Origin: Siphonodentalium dalli
Taxonomy: Eukaryota; Mollusca; Scaphopoda; Gadilida; Siphonodentaliidae
DNA length: 64,000 nucleotides
Assembly: GCA_032622095.1 (NCBI GenBank)
Contig: CP136069.1
Coordinates: 18,241,326-18,305,325 of the forward strand
Direction of reading: 5' to 3'
Shown: one piece after another, positions 11,160 through 21,899 of the stretch
Position numbering within the stretch: position 1 is the first letter of the stretch
Layout: every line of letters starts with the position of its first letter
Position numbers and translations under genes: made by a program
The notes under the pieces: model-generated
Databases searched by the model: none
Seen by the model: the letters and a program-made list of their open reading frames with translations, nothing else
Told to the model about the DNA's origin: nothing

Positions 11160-11611
11160 AGGTACTCAATCCGATCAGAGGGTCCCCATATCATCAAGAT
11201 ACAACAACAATATTTCTTCAAAATACGCTTTAGTTATCAGAGTCGATTAAATGCAATAAAATAATGCTAACCACTGTCAACTACGGTATATCAAATTTCC
11301 CAAAACGTGTTATTTATCAACATTTTGTTCAACGAAATATGGCCGTATTATCACTTGAGTATTCACGAAATGTATCCGTATTACCACTTGTTTTTTAGAG
11401 TCATCCATCTTCATCCGTAATTTTGACCGAGACCATCCATTTGACGGCGTGTTTCTGGGCCACAAACAATAGAAATAACAAACTTCAAAATTCGATACCT
11501 GATCACTCTGACCTTTGATGGGTAGGTTCCTCCTCGGCTCGATTCGAATATTTTTTACTCCCGAAGCCAAAGAAATATTAATTTAGGGGCGTTTATTCGG
11601 ATTGAGTACCT
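11160..11611. mobile_element. TTAA-flanked MITE family T2, copy 1
   Basis: The ends are inverted: AGGTACTCAATCCGA on the left and CGGATTGAGTACCT on the right. TTAA stands at 11156-11159 and again at 11612-11615. TTAA target duplication is characteristic of piggyBac and Kolobok elements. The interior is homologous to 60500-60840, with shared phrases such as TTCAACGAAATATGGCCGTA. No transposase frame is present. Confidence 0.82.
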
Positions 11612-11879
11612 TTAAGTGAGATGTTATGAGAAGCACAAATATGTAACAATAACAAACTAAATCATAGCTAGTTATTATTTAATTCTTATAAATGTCGCAA
11701 AACACCAACAAATAAAATTGTTATCTATACAATGTGATTGGTTTTATGGGCCAATCAGATTGTATATGGTGGGAAATGTTGTACTTTGTCTTGACAACCA
11801 GTTTGCCGCTTGCAAAGAAGATTAATTGTAATGCTGATACGTGCAGCAAGATCTTTGCTCCCGCCCATAAAGTTAGAAA

Positions 11880-11995
11880 GTTCCAGCCATATGGGGTGTC
11901 AGGTTGGAAATTTCCAGTAGTGAGACAAGTAGAGGTACCAGTTGGAAACGGAATATTCCAACCGAAGGTGGTGCAATTGGAAATTCCAAAGAGAC
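11880..11995. repeat. Dispersed repeat with GGAAATTTCC motifs
   Basis: The segment contains GGTTGGAAATTTCCAG, GTACCAGTTGGAAAC and ATTGGAAATTCCAA. Related phrases occur at 19205-19480, 36430-36520 and 55345-55400. The element boundaries are unclear. Confidence 0.6.
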
Positions 11996-12221
11996 CCTAT
12001 AGCCACGTCCATGCACGGATCCAACATACATGTATAGGTGGATATTAACGAATTGGAGAGCGGGTGTGAACGCACCCTCAATATATGTGAGTGCCGTGAT
12101 GCAGTCTTATTAAAACTAGACCTAATGTTCATTACTTTCAACTTACGGTCTTGAGACATTCATGGAATAACTTATTTCAAACGGGAGAAATCCAACCAAT
12201 ACGCACCAGGCAATGCGTTGC

Positions 12222-12330
12222 TCGACCAATCAATAACTGCCTGCAAATTCCATTACCTATTCAAATTCTGCACTCAATAGTAATTATTCATAGAAGCCCC
12301 GCCCAATAGTTATAAAAATAAGTATTACCA
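12222..12330 (+). promoter_or_regulatory. Candidate promoter: CCAAT, GC box, TATA-like
   Basis: CCAATCAATA (12225), a GCCCCGCCCAAT block (12296-12307) and TTATAAAAATAAG (12309-12321) lie in usual order upstream of an ATG at 12372 in good context (AAAACAATGG). The spacing from the TATA-like element to the ATG is about 55 bp, which leaves room for a short leader. The elements are seen in the sequence; promoter function is inference. Confidence 0.35.
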
Positions 12331-12371
12331 AAGGCGGAAATGCTAGATGAAAGCGAGGCTACGCTAAAACA

Positions 12372-12575
12372 ATGGCAGACTTTGACGAAATACAAATTCT
12401 CGAAATTGTAATTAAGAACGTTTTGAAGAAAATTGGTATTGATTCGCTGAAGCGAGAACAGGAGCATATTCTGAGGAGTTTATTGATAAACACCCAACTG
12501 GCTTTACAGGGGTTGAAGCGACAGCCATTGTTTTTAACGCATGTTGGAATTGTCGCACGTCAATCAAAACAGTAA
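12372..12575 (+). CDS. Unidentified 67-codon ORF or first exon
   Basis: The frame starts at an ATG with A at -3 and G at +4 and ends at a TAA. It encodes an amphipathic, charged N-terminal half (MADFDEIQILEIVIKNVLKK, then SLKREQEHILRSLL). Codon use in the first 40 codons looks more gene-like than the surroundings. The second half reads equally well in another frame, so the true exon may end inside at an unseen donor, or the copy may be frameshifted. The KxEQ-x-x-I-LxxLL spacing faintly recalls the Q-motif region before helicase P-loops, but no P-loop follows, so no function is claimed. The candidate promoter just upstream is the main support. Confidence 0.28.
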   Translation: MADFDEIQILEIVIKNVLKKIGIDSLKREQEHILRSLLINTQLALQGLKRQPLFLTHVGIVARQSKQ

Positions 12576-13222
12576 ACAGTGCTATATTTGGAAACATGAA
12601 TATTGATGAGCTGAGAATTTTAGTCCGGTGTCCCTAGACTGAGAGTTGACTGTGAGGAAACCTTGGTATAGTTATTACTAGACTGGCCGTGATGCAGCTA
12701 ATTCATTGCCGCCTCTTTTAGCAACAAATTTAGCACTTACGGGTATAACTTTTAAGCATCACTCATCTCGGCGAATAATGGATCTTATTCTAAATTTCAA
12801 ATCGCCTGGGTCTACGTAATTCAGCATGAACGAAATGCGTGGCACATAATGAGTAGTTAGAAATACCTAGTGGCTATGGTCTGGTGTGAGGATTTCCTGC
12901 TTGTACAAGCTAAAATCGAGTTAGTGAATTAATTTGACGCCAATATAGACGCTGTGGTGTAATCTGGTAATGGCTGTTTACCGGGAGCGCTCATATTATT
13001 AGTCAGTCTAATGGTTGTTGTGAAGGACGTCGGGCTGCGAAAGCTCCTATATCCATTTATGTCAGCGTAATTCCGTTTTGTTTCTCCGGCATTCCGGTAA
13101 TTAACGCACATCGACGATGCTGACCGGAAATGGACCGCTGCTCTTTCTCGGGTGTCTGAGTTCAGTCGGAAGCTGTTATTGGTAAATACTTCTACAAGTT
13201 CAGGCTTGCGTCCGTATTGTTA
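12576..13222. other. Gap without identified gene
   Basis: Nothing recognisable was found apart from short chance frames. Confidence 0.45.
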
Positions 13223-13614
13223 GGTTACACTGGTGTAAATGTTTCACATAGGCCTCAATGCTAACGTTTTAGCGTGTAATGTTGGCAATATAAATGTTGT
13301 GTCCAAATTTTTCTTTAAATCTGAAAAATTGACATTTTGGGAAACTTTTTACACAAACAAATCATGTCTGTCTAGCAGGGAATTCGCCTTTAAATCTTGT
13401 GTTTTCGTACTACTTCACTACGAAGGGTTAATTCCTGTGCCAATTGTTATTTTACCTATGGGAAATCATTGGGAAGAGGTGTGGTGATTTTTTTATGCGA
13501 AAAGCACACAAGGCTATTGACCAATCAGGGCCCAGTGTCTATTTTATTCTCTCCTATATATTCCTCCCGCATCGGCTAGATGTCACTCCGAACCCTATTT
13601 GCACCAGTGTAACC
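13223..13614. mobile_element. MITE with GGTTACACTGGTG ends
   Basis: GGTTACACTGGTGTAAAT at 13223-13240 is matched by ATTTGCACCAGTGTAACC at 13597-13614. Both sides are followed by GTTA (13219-13222 and 13615-13618), consistent with a 4-bp target duplication. The interior includes CCAATCAG and no protein-coding signal. Confidence 0.68.
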
Positions 13615-13703
13615 GTTAAGGAATATGGAATCTCGATTTTCAAATGTGTCAACAGTGATTGAAAAGTGCCAGCCATGTAAGAAGGGCCATGGTCACAAGA
13701 GTG

Positions 13704-13913
13704 TATCATATTGTTGTGAAGAGATCACTTGTGGTGGACATGCATGCATGCATAGTCACCTAATCAAATCAGATGGGTGGTCGATTGCCTATGTCAGACA
13801 GACTAATCTGTCATATTGTTGTAAAGAGATCACTTCTAGTGGACATGCATGCTTTCCTAGTCACCTAATCCAATCACAGGGGTGGTCGGTTGCCTGTGTC
13901 AGACAGACTGATC
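13704..13913. repeat. 105-bp tandem duplication, 2 copies
   Basis: Two adjacent units share TCATATTGTTGT, AAGAGATCACTT, GGACATGCATGC, AGTCACCTAATC and GTCAGACAGACT. The period is 105 bp (35 codons), so the frame 13625-13939 stays open and encodes two copies of a Cys/His-containing block (SYCCxEIT to VRQT). Duplication explains the open frame; no known domain was recognised. Confidence 0.8.
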
Positions 13914-13930
13914 TAATCAAGATAATCCAT

Positions 13931-14958
13931 ATGTTGTGATCTGCCTACCATCTGGTCTGGTTGTAAGATATCCATGAGTTTTGATCTGCCTACCATCTGG
14001 TCTGGTTGTAAGATACCCATGAATTGTGATCTGCCTACCATCTGGTCTGGTTGTAAGATATCCATGAGTTTTGATCTGCCTACCATCTGGTCTGGTTGTA
14101 AGATATCCATGAGTTGTGATCTGCCTACCATCTGGTCTGGTTGTAAGATATCCATGTGTTGTGATCTGCCTACCATCTGGTCTGGTTGTAAGATATCCAG
14201 GAGTTGTGATCTGCCTACCATCTGGTCTGGTTGTAAGATATCCATGAGTTGTGATCTGCCTACCATCTGGTCTGGTTGTAAGATATCCACGAGTTGTGAT
14301 CTGCCTACCATCTGGTCTGGTTGTAAGATATCCATGAGTTGTGATATGCCTACCATCTGGTCTGGTTGTAAGATATCCATGAGTTGTGATCTGCCTACCA
14401 TCTGGTCTGGTTGTAAGATATCCATGTGTTGTGATCTGCCTACCATCTGGTCATATCCATGAGTTGTGATCTGCCTACCATCTGGTATGGTTGTAAGATA
14501 TCCATGAGTTGTGATCTGCCTACCATCTGGTCTGATTGTAGGATATCCATGAGTTTTGATCTGCCTACCATCTGGTCTGGTTGTAAGATATCCATGAGTT
14601 GTGATCTGCCTACCATCTCGTCTGGTTGTAAGATATCCATGAGTTGTGATCTGCCTACCATCTGGTCTGGTTGTAAGATATCCATGAGTTGTGATCTGCC
14701 TACCATCTGGTCTGGTTGTAAGATATCCATGTGTTGTGATCTACCTACCATCTGGTCTGGTTGTAAGATAGCCATGAGTTGTGATCTGCCTACCATCTGG
14801 TCTGGTTGTAAGATATCCATGAGTTGTGATCTGCCTACCATCTGGTCTGGTTGTAAGCTATCCATGAGTTGTGATCTGCCTACCATCTGGTCTGGTTGTA
14901 AGATATCCATGAGTTGTGATCTGCCTACCATCTGGTCTGGTTGTAAGATATCCATGAG
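13931..14958. repeat. 45-bp minisatellite, about 23 copies
   Basis: The unit is GTTGTGATCTGCCTACCATC followed by TGGTCTGGTTGTAAGATATCCATGA. Units are nearly identical with scattered substitutions. One 10-bp deletion near 14449 shifts the frame. Since 45 is divisible by 3 and the unit lacks stops, both strands are open: plus reads MSCDLPTIWSGCKIS and minus reads MVGRSQLMDILQPDQ. This is a repeat artefact unless proven otherwise. Confidence 0.96.
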
Positions 14959-15397
14959 AACTTTTATTGGGCGAATTTGTGACACATGTTTACATTGAAT
15001 CTTAGGAAACATGAAATTTCAAAGTCATAACATTGGTAAACGTTGGTAGTTTCGGGTGTAAAAAGTATCTATTAATAAATATTATCCCGCTTGTTTGGCA
15101 GGTAGGCACACTCGGATACAGCTAAAAGTTGTTTATTATTTATATTTATTTTTTTATTTTTTTTATTTTCGAAATTTTATATTCCACATTCCTTAAGTAT
15201 GGGAAAACTATAAACACACATGTACACCGCTACTTTGAGTTACGTTCCTGCAATCTAAGTAGCGTCAACTCATAAGGCGCACAGCAACTGCTATATCACA
15301 GTAAAAGGTCTGACAATATTAGCGTAATGTACCATGCACGTAATAACTAAGCCTTGACAATTTCGACGTATTGGTCCTGGTGTATAGATCCATATAT
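14959..15397. other. Gap without identified gene
   Basis: This AT-rich stretch has a T-rich run near 15140-15170. No feature is supported. Confidence 0.45.
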
Positions 15398-15856
15398 GTG
15401 ACCCGCCATGTCAAATCCAGTCGTAATTCGGGATTTTTTTTACCCTGTGCCAATGCATTCTCTTATAAATGCGAGTCAACCATAGGTCGCCTCGCATATA
15501 TAAGAGAATGCATTGGCCTAACAATTTTTTATCATTTTGTTTAAATAAATGTTTCTTACAATTTTTAGGACATAAAATAAAAAAACATCCATTACCCTGC
15601 AGGGAGCCCCACACATATATAGAAGCATATAGAAGAGTGTCGTCTGCTCATGTTTGTCTGGGGCTCTGTATGGGTGAAATTATAAAATTGTTAAAGAATA
15701 CAAGAAACAATTATTAAAATTGTTAAAAATTGCTAGGCCAATGCATTCTCTTATATATGCGAGGCGACCTATGGTCGACTCGCATATATAAGAGAATGCA
15801 TTGGCACAGTGTAAAACAAATCCCGACTTACGACTGGATTTGATATGGCGGGCCAT
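15398..15856. mobile_element. MITE family B, copy 2, with double-hairpin cassette
   Basis: The left end is GTGACCCGCCATGTCAAATC and the right end mirrors it as GATATGGCGGGCCAT. Two inverted 69-nt hairpins flank a spacer that includes CTGCAGGGAGCCCCACAC and GTCTGGGGCTCTGTATGGG. The spacer is in the opposite orientation to copy 1. Confidence 0.88.
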
Positions 15857-16269
15857 ATATAAGGTGAACACGTGACCTATCCCTACTCAGTAACAACGAC
15901 ATATGCGTTCGATTTCTGAACATTCGCAAACTATTATCGACTTAGACCCCAAATCACACGTTAGATTCAGTTATACATATGATAGGATACTAACAATTCA
16001 TAACGAGAGTGCTTAACAATGGAAAATATCGATAATTATTCCTTGATCTGTGGTGATTACCGGTATTTGTCAGTTGTGATCGATGGTCATTTTGCTAGAA
16101 TTGTGTGTTCTGATTTGTCAACAATGGCCATTAGTCAAAGGCTCAAAGGCACATTGTCACTGCCTCAGCTGTGGCATAGAGTTCTGTTACATCATCGGAT
16201 ATGCCAGAATGCATTCGTGGTGTGTTTTCTGTATTCGCTTTTTGCTTGCCACATTTCCAACTTCTCAAT
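15857..16269. other. Gap without identified gene
   Basis: A 118-codon frame starts at 16019 but runs into the family C repeat and has no domain motif. No gene is supported. Confidence 0.4.
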
Positions 16270-16632
16270 CAACCTGTTCTCCCAAAAATCCGCACATTAT
16301 CTGCTTATAACTTGTTTTAGGCAAATAATCTGCATAGAATCGATCCGTTTTGAGTCGATAATGTGCTCAAAATGAGAATATTTTAGTCACATTATCGACT
16401 CATAATGAGCCGATTCTACGCAGATTATGTGCGGACAATGACAACAAATAGGCCAACTCACGACTATTCGTGTGTACGCTCTTTAACATGTGTTTTCACC
16501 GTGGCCATGAAACGAAATAACGGTTATGATCCATTATCTGCTTATTTCAGAATCAAATAATCACATTATAATCACATATTTCACATTATATATAGGTCGA
16601 TTGTGTGCGTACTTGCGTGATGATATGTTGTC
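16270..16632. mobile_element. Family C repeat, copy 1
   Basis: It begins CCTGTTCTCCCAAAAAT-like and CGCACATTATCTGCTTATA. An internal inverted pair of GAGTCGATAATGTG-type arms follows, then the CTCTTTAACATGTGTTTTCA block, CCATTATCTGCTTATTTCAG, and ends near GATGATATGTTG. Copies lie at 29795, 36604, 38692 and 60951. The octamer-like word CATTATCTGCTTAT recurs inside each copy. Confidence 0.82.
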
Positions 16633-18245
16633 ATGAGTGATGACAACAGAAAAATGAATTTCCACGAGTGGCTCTGCATGCCACGAGTTGAAATTCCTTA
16701 TTATTTTGTCATCCACAATGAGATAATTACCATATCCAACCAAAAAGTGTTGATGTTCTGTTTATAATATGCTCTGCCCAGTTTGCGCGTCGCTCAGCTC
16801 AAAAGAAGTGTAAAAAGTGCAAATTTGTAAACCCAGATTGGGGATAATGGTGCTAAAATCATAGTATGTTTAACAAAAACAATTAAAAATTGATCGCATA
16901 TTACAACTTTTTCATCCTGAACGAAGCGACATTAAGTCATCTAGTACCGAATCTTTTTTGATTTTAGCGCGGATGGATATCGATATCTCACTAGACGGAT
17001 AACGGTTTTATCTTATGCAAAATTACTAATATTTGATAGCTTAGAATATAATAAAAGTATATATTTTATCTATCGACCTATTTTTCATCGCCGGAATCGT
17101 GCCATGCATGATGTAAAAACAGACACAATGTAAAGCTACAAACCGCGACGAAGCTTTAATAGTTCGATGATTCGTAACAGAATACTAGACGGCTGCTTAG
17201 TGGTGTGTTGTTTACTAGACGGATGCTTAGTGGTGTGTTGTTTACTAGACGGCTGCTTAGTGGTGTGTTGTTTCACGGACTGCAATGGAGCTTTCCAGAG
17301 GCCACACCCACAGCGGTAGTACCATCAATTGGCAATAAGGCACCCTTGACCTTATGTTATAACTAGCTGAAATAGTCTCCTCGGTGCGCATTGCTTACAT
17401 TTAATTTTTGAATGTTTTATATGAATTCCTTGCTCATTTTAACATTTAAATTTAAATTTAATTTAATTTGTTTAATTCCACAAAATTTTCGAGTGTTTTT
17501 GGACTAAACTACTTGCTCAATTTAACATTTAAATTTTATATTTTAAAGTTTAAATTTAATATGTTTTTTAAATAAATTTTAATTTAATTATTGTATCTGA
17601 TTGTTCATATTGTTAGACAGTCATCGATATCATTCATGTTTCTGTAATCAGTCTATACAGGTAGAATGATACAATGACATCGGCGGTGGTTGGACTTGGG
17701 GGCCTGGTATATCTACCTGTATCGCCATGATTAATTCGTCGTCGTCTTCGTCGTCGGTGCATGGAAACTGCACACATAAAAACATTTATTGCTGACGATG
17801 CTACGTGTTGACAACGAACCTAACATTTCTTCGTCGTCATTGTTATGAGTACCATAACGTGTTCAGAACAGATAAAATCAGTACATCCGATTACGCGTGA
17901 TTATGAGAGATTAGCAGAACAATAGTTCTCGGTTATGCTATTTATACCCGATCGATGTTAATGATCAAACGAGACCCGATCAATTATTTGGAAGGTGATG
18001 ATTGCCCGATAATTGATCGAAATTCCCTGCTTTGTCTCATGACTACGCCACTCGTAAAAATTTAATGAACGGGAATTACTCTGTGCATGCCTGAATGCAA
18101 ATCGAGTGCGCACGGGAATCACCCGGTGACTTCTTCCTTAGCGGATCCTTTCGCATGGGCGCATGTCACACCTCAAACTATAATGAACGACGTTTTAAAG
18201 GGTTCGCTGTAGGGAATACGACGATCCTCGTTTGTATCAGTTCAG
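16633..18245. other. Long gap without identified gene
   Basis: This contains a very AT-rich segment around 17400-17600 with repeated ATTTAAATTT words, a CGTCGTCTTCGTCGTCG run at about 17740, and no convincing exon. Confidence 0.45.
17184..17273. repeat. 30-bp tandem repeat, 3 copies
   Basis: The unit ACTAGACGGCTGCTTAGTGG followed by TGTGTTGTTT is repeated three times with one substitution in the middle copy. Confidence 0.93.
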
Positions 18246-18378
18246 CGTGATATAGTCTTGAGAATTCACTACATGTACAAGCTTGGTGCAATTCCGTCTT
18301 CGGGTACGTTCGTACGCTGGCAAGTTTGTACGGTATGTTTTGCATGCAGTTCGTTATACAAACTCACATGGTGCCATA
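18246..18378. repeat. Partial 211-bp unit left of the 3.5-kb element
   Basis: From about 18246 the sequence follows the right part of the 211-bp satellite unit (CTTGAGAATTCACTACATG, GCTGGCAAGTTTGTACGG, CACATGGTGCCATA), with a few differences. It stops exactly where the inserted element begins. It is more diverged than the array units, as expected for an array edge. Confidence 0.9.
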
Positions 18379-18383
18379 CACTG

Positions 18384-18530
18384 TAAAAAGGACTGTGTGG
18401 CAGCTTCCACACAATGACTGTGTGGAGGCATTATCTGAACATAAATGTGTACACAATACACACATATGTGTGTATCACCCAATATCCACACATATATGTG
18501 TACATCACCACACATATTTGTATGTGACGT
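18384..18530. repeat. Left subterminal CACA/TGTG repeats
   Basis: The words GACTGTGTGG, CCACACAATGACTGTGTGG, CACACATATGTGTG and CCACACATATATGTGT are packed within 150 bp. They form inverted pairs with 2-6 bp centres. Such clusters are transposase-binding regions in CACTA elements; the same role here is inference. Confidence 0.7.
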
Positions 18531-19204
18531 CGGTTTTTTTAAATTTCACGTGGTGGTCACGCGCGCGTCGTTGTTTCGTACAGGCTCACAGGCTGCCGTA
18601 AAGTGTACACATGGAGTCTTGTTGATTGTGGTGGATCTCGAAATTCGATATATTGGTCGGTCTCTTCGATTATTTCTATAGTTAAGGTAAGATTATATTT
18701 AAATTGGCAAGATATTCACCTTTGTGAGAATTTCCGTATCTATTTTGTATAAAACATGATTGAACGAAATAATAAACTTGATTTGGATTTTCTGATTCAT
18801 CAATTCCCTGTCGCATAGTCATATATTTACATTTTAGAGTTGTGCGTTTATCTGGGTTTATCTGTTGTTTCTGTGGTCTATATGATACACATCTTTCCGA
18901 AGCACAAAACCTGCTCGAAAATTGTCTTTATGTAAATTGACAAATTCAACTGTGTGGTGAAGACATTTACTGAACAAATGTGTGTTCATCACATACACAC
19001 TATATATTATACAGCGTGCTTTAAACCAGAACCACAATTTTATTATTTTGCACGGTAAGGTTCTCATGTTGATAAAGTAACGACGTTTTTTGTGTTTATA
19101 TGGAATGCAGATGAGAGGAAATATATACTGAGACCAGTGACGTGGCGACAGGGCGGATATTGGGAAGGGTGTGTCTATAACCCTATCCCAAACCTCGGTA
19201 AAAT

Positions 19205-19480
19205 TTACTAAAAATTCCAACAGTTGGAAATTTCATGCCTGACGCAAAGTTACAAGTTTTACACCACATGCATTATAATAGGTTGAAATTATTCTCTTTG
19301 TTTGATTTTTCAACCAGTAATTAGTGGGAAATTTATAGTTTTTTTTAGACAAACAGTAGCATATTTTTCTACTTTTGGTAAAACAAAAATGGCCTCAAAT
19401 GGCCATCGGGTGGAAGACTTCCATTTGGTTGGAAATTCTAATAGTTGGAAAGCTTGAGGTACCAATTGGAAAATTCAGAA
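19205..19480. repeat. Dispersed TTGGAAATT repeat inside the 3.5-kb element
   Basis: CAGTTGGAAATTTCATG, CAACCAGTAATTAGTGGG and GTACCAATTGGAAAATTC recur in related form at 11880, 36430 and 55345. Runs of C at 19563 and G at 19928 lie nearby. Confidence 0.55.
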
Positions 19481-21324
19481 CGAGAGGGGGGTGTGCAAAT
19501 ATAATTCTACAAATATGGTTCAATGGGGATGGTGGGGTGTACTTCGACATTTGAATGTGGACACCCCCCCCCCCCCACCAACGGCGACCACTGAGCCGCG
19601 TCCATGAATGAGACTTGTGGCTGTCACTGAAATGCCCTAGTCGCATACTACGAAGTGACATGTGGCACCCGGAATCACACAAAATGTGTGAAATTGGTGT
19701 TTCAAATTAATTTAATTTGAATATGATGAGCATCACTGTTGCAATAAACCTTGAAATACCACAATGGACGATCAATGTACCAAGGGAAACAAATTGTTGG
19801 GTGGGTGGGTGGGGTATTTATTTGTCAATTATATTGGTGGTTTACCAAGACGATGTGAAAAATTAACATGCATAATTTGGCTCCTCTGCTATGTATAACT
19901 TGCGTAAATTTGGTTACCGAGGGAGGGGCCCGGGGGGGGGGGTGATGTCGTATATCTAATACATATGTAGCCACCGTTTGTGTCCAAAACTTTAAATTGT
20001 GAAGAATATTATGTCATTCAATAAATGTCATAGCAAATAATGAACTTAGAAATAATCTAAAATTATAAATACTGCAGAATAGTGAGATGTGTCATTAAAG
20101 TATTATTAGCATTTGGACTAAGTGACGTACATGGTGAAGAGTTATCGTTTATACTATAAAAAAGGGGTGGGGGGGGCTATGAATGTATTGTGTTATATAT
20201 AGCTACAATTCCTTATGTAAAATTGCTAATTTCCCGTGTCAAGATTGCGCTTAATGAGGCATCGATCTGGCCATATAGATAAAGTCAAATATATTTATAA
20301 ATTGTCCGAACATTCATTATGTGAAGCTATAATGAGTAGTACATGTATATATTTAGTATCATTCAAAAACTATATTCCTTTCTGAAAATGCGCTCTTTAA
20401 TGTATGAATTATAATACTGTTATAGATGTACATACAATGTATACTGTAAATAATATTCCCAATGGCATGTTATAAACAAAATAACTTCTCTGCTTACAGG
20501 TTCAATGGTGAAATCATGGCGGTCACGCGGTGTAACGTCGATGTAAATAACAAGATATGGACATGGCTGCCTTGGCAACGACGCAGATAAACTATAATCA
20601 ACCAACCAAGACCCACGGTGGAATGTATGAGTTAGACACAAATTCCACAGTCAATGATTTTGGTATACATATGATGTCATGTGCTGTAATTTGGTTTCTG
20701 TGCAAGAGGCGATTACATTCAAAAAGACTATCCTCTTTGGAGCCCTTAATTTTCTTGTATAGTTCAAGGGATCTCAGAAAGCTTCAGTTAGTTTTAGAGC
20801 TTGTTCTTCTACACACGTGAGGGTGAGTCTGATGTAAGACAGCCAACCAGTAGTAATATATATGTATATATAGCAGAGACTGACTTTCGAATTGTTCCAA
20901 TACATTCAAGTTGAAGGAAAATTCTAGTTATTGATGTGAAACCCATTAATGGAACTGAAACATGCACGCTTATAGTTTAAAGGATAACAAAAATATTACG
21001 TGAATGTGTTAAACGGCTGTTTGTTTTGTGTCTTTGTATTATTGAAATTAAAGACTATAGCTATACTATATCATTCGACAATCACGATTTCTGCTGTGTA
21101 CACAAAAGAAGGCCGCGGACCCCCGGGATATGCATGTTTGCTGTTTGATAAGTTAATATTCGAAAACGTCCAGCGCAGCACGTCAAGCATCAGTAGACTA
21201 TAACATTTCATATGTATGGCGGGAAAAAAAGGTCCAACGATAGCCGAACTATATGTTTGGCCAATAAATATCGGTAAACACTCTTCGTTGAATATGATTT
21301 TTTTTTTGCAGGATTAGCAGCCTA

Positions 21325-21893
21325 TTGTTTGGATCGACCACACACTTTTGTACACATGTAATGCACACATATGTGTTGTCTTGCCCAACAGCATTGTGTA
21401 CAAGAACAATACAAAATAGTGTAATGGCGGTGAACACTATTGTTTGGATCAACCACACAAATGTGTACGCATGTGATTAACACATATGTGTAGTCTCGCC
21501 CAACAACATTGTGTACAATAACAATACAAACGTGTGTGGTAGCGGCGAACATATTGTTTCCTTAGTGCAAACATATTTGTGTCCATTCAACGAACAAATA
21601 AATGTGCTGGACCCAAACATCTTTGTGTGTGTCAACTACACAACTTTGTAGGTCAGTAACCACACATAAACTGTTCATCTGCATCCACACAATCTTGTGC
21701 GCAACTTAGCACACATTTAATGTGTGCCTACAAAGAACAAGTTGTTTTGGTCGATCCACACAGTATGTTCGCCACCACCACACAACAGATGTGTGGTCAT
21801 TTGCCACACAATTCACCACACAATGTTGTTGTCGATCAAATGGCTACACAAACTGTGTGGTAACTGTGTGGATCTACCACACAGTCGTTTTAA
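21325..21893. repeat. Right subterminal CACA/TGTG repeats
   Basis: About twenty CACA-n-TGTG opposed pairs occur, for example CACACATATGTGTTG, CACACAAATGTGTACG, CACAACTTTGTAGG and CACACATTTAATGTGTG. Two larger direct repeats start near 21325 and 21440 (GTTTGGATC followed by ACCACACA). Confidence 0.72.
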
Positions 21894-21899
21894 GAGTGT

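Larger units (their letters stand above)
18379..21898. mobile_element. 3.5-kb non-autonomous TIR element, TA target duplication
   Basis: The left end CACTGTAAAAAGGACTGTG is matched by the right end, whose reverse complement is CACTCTTAAAACGACTGTG. TA stands at 18377-18378 and 21899-21900. The flanks, joined once at TA, give CATGGTGCCATAGTATGAAC, which is the intact sequence seen in every neighbouring 211-bp unit, so the insertion is directly supported. Both subterminal zones are crowded with CCACACA and TGTGTGG words in opposed pairs. CACTG ends with dense subterminal repeats suggest a CACTA/CMC-type element; TA duplication would also fit Tc1/mariner or ISL2EU. No transposase was recognised inside. 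Confidence 0.8.
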
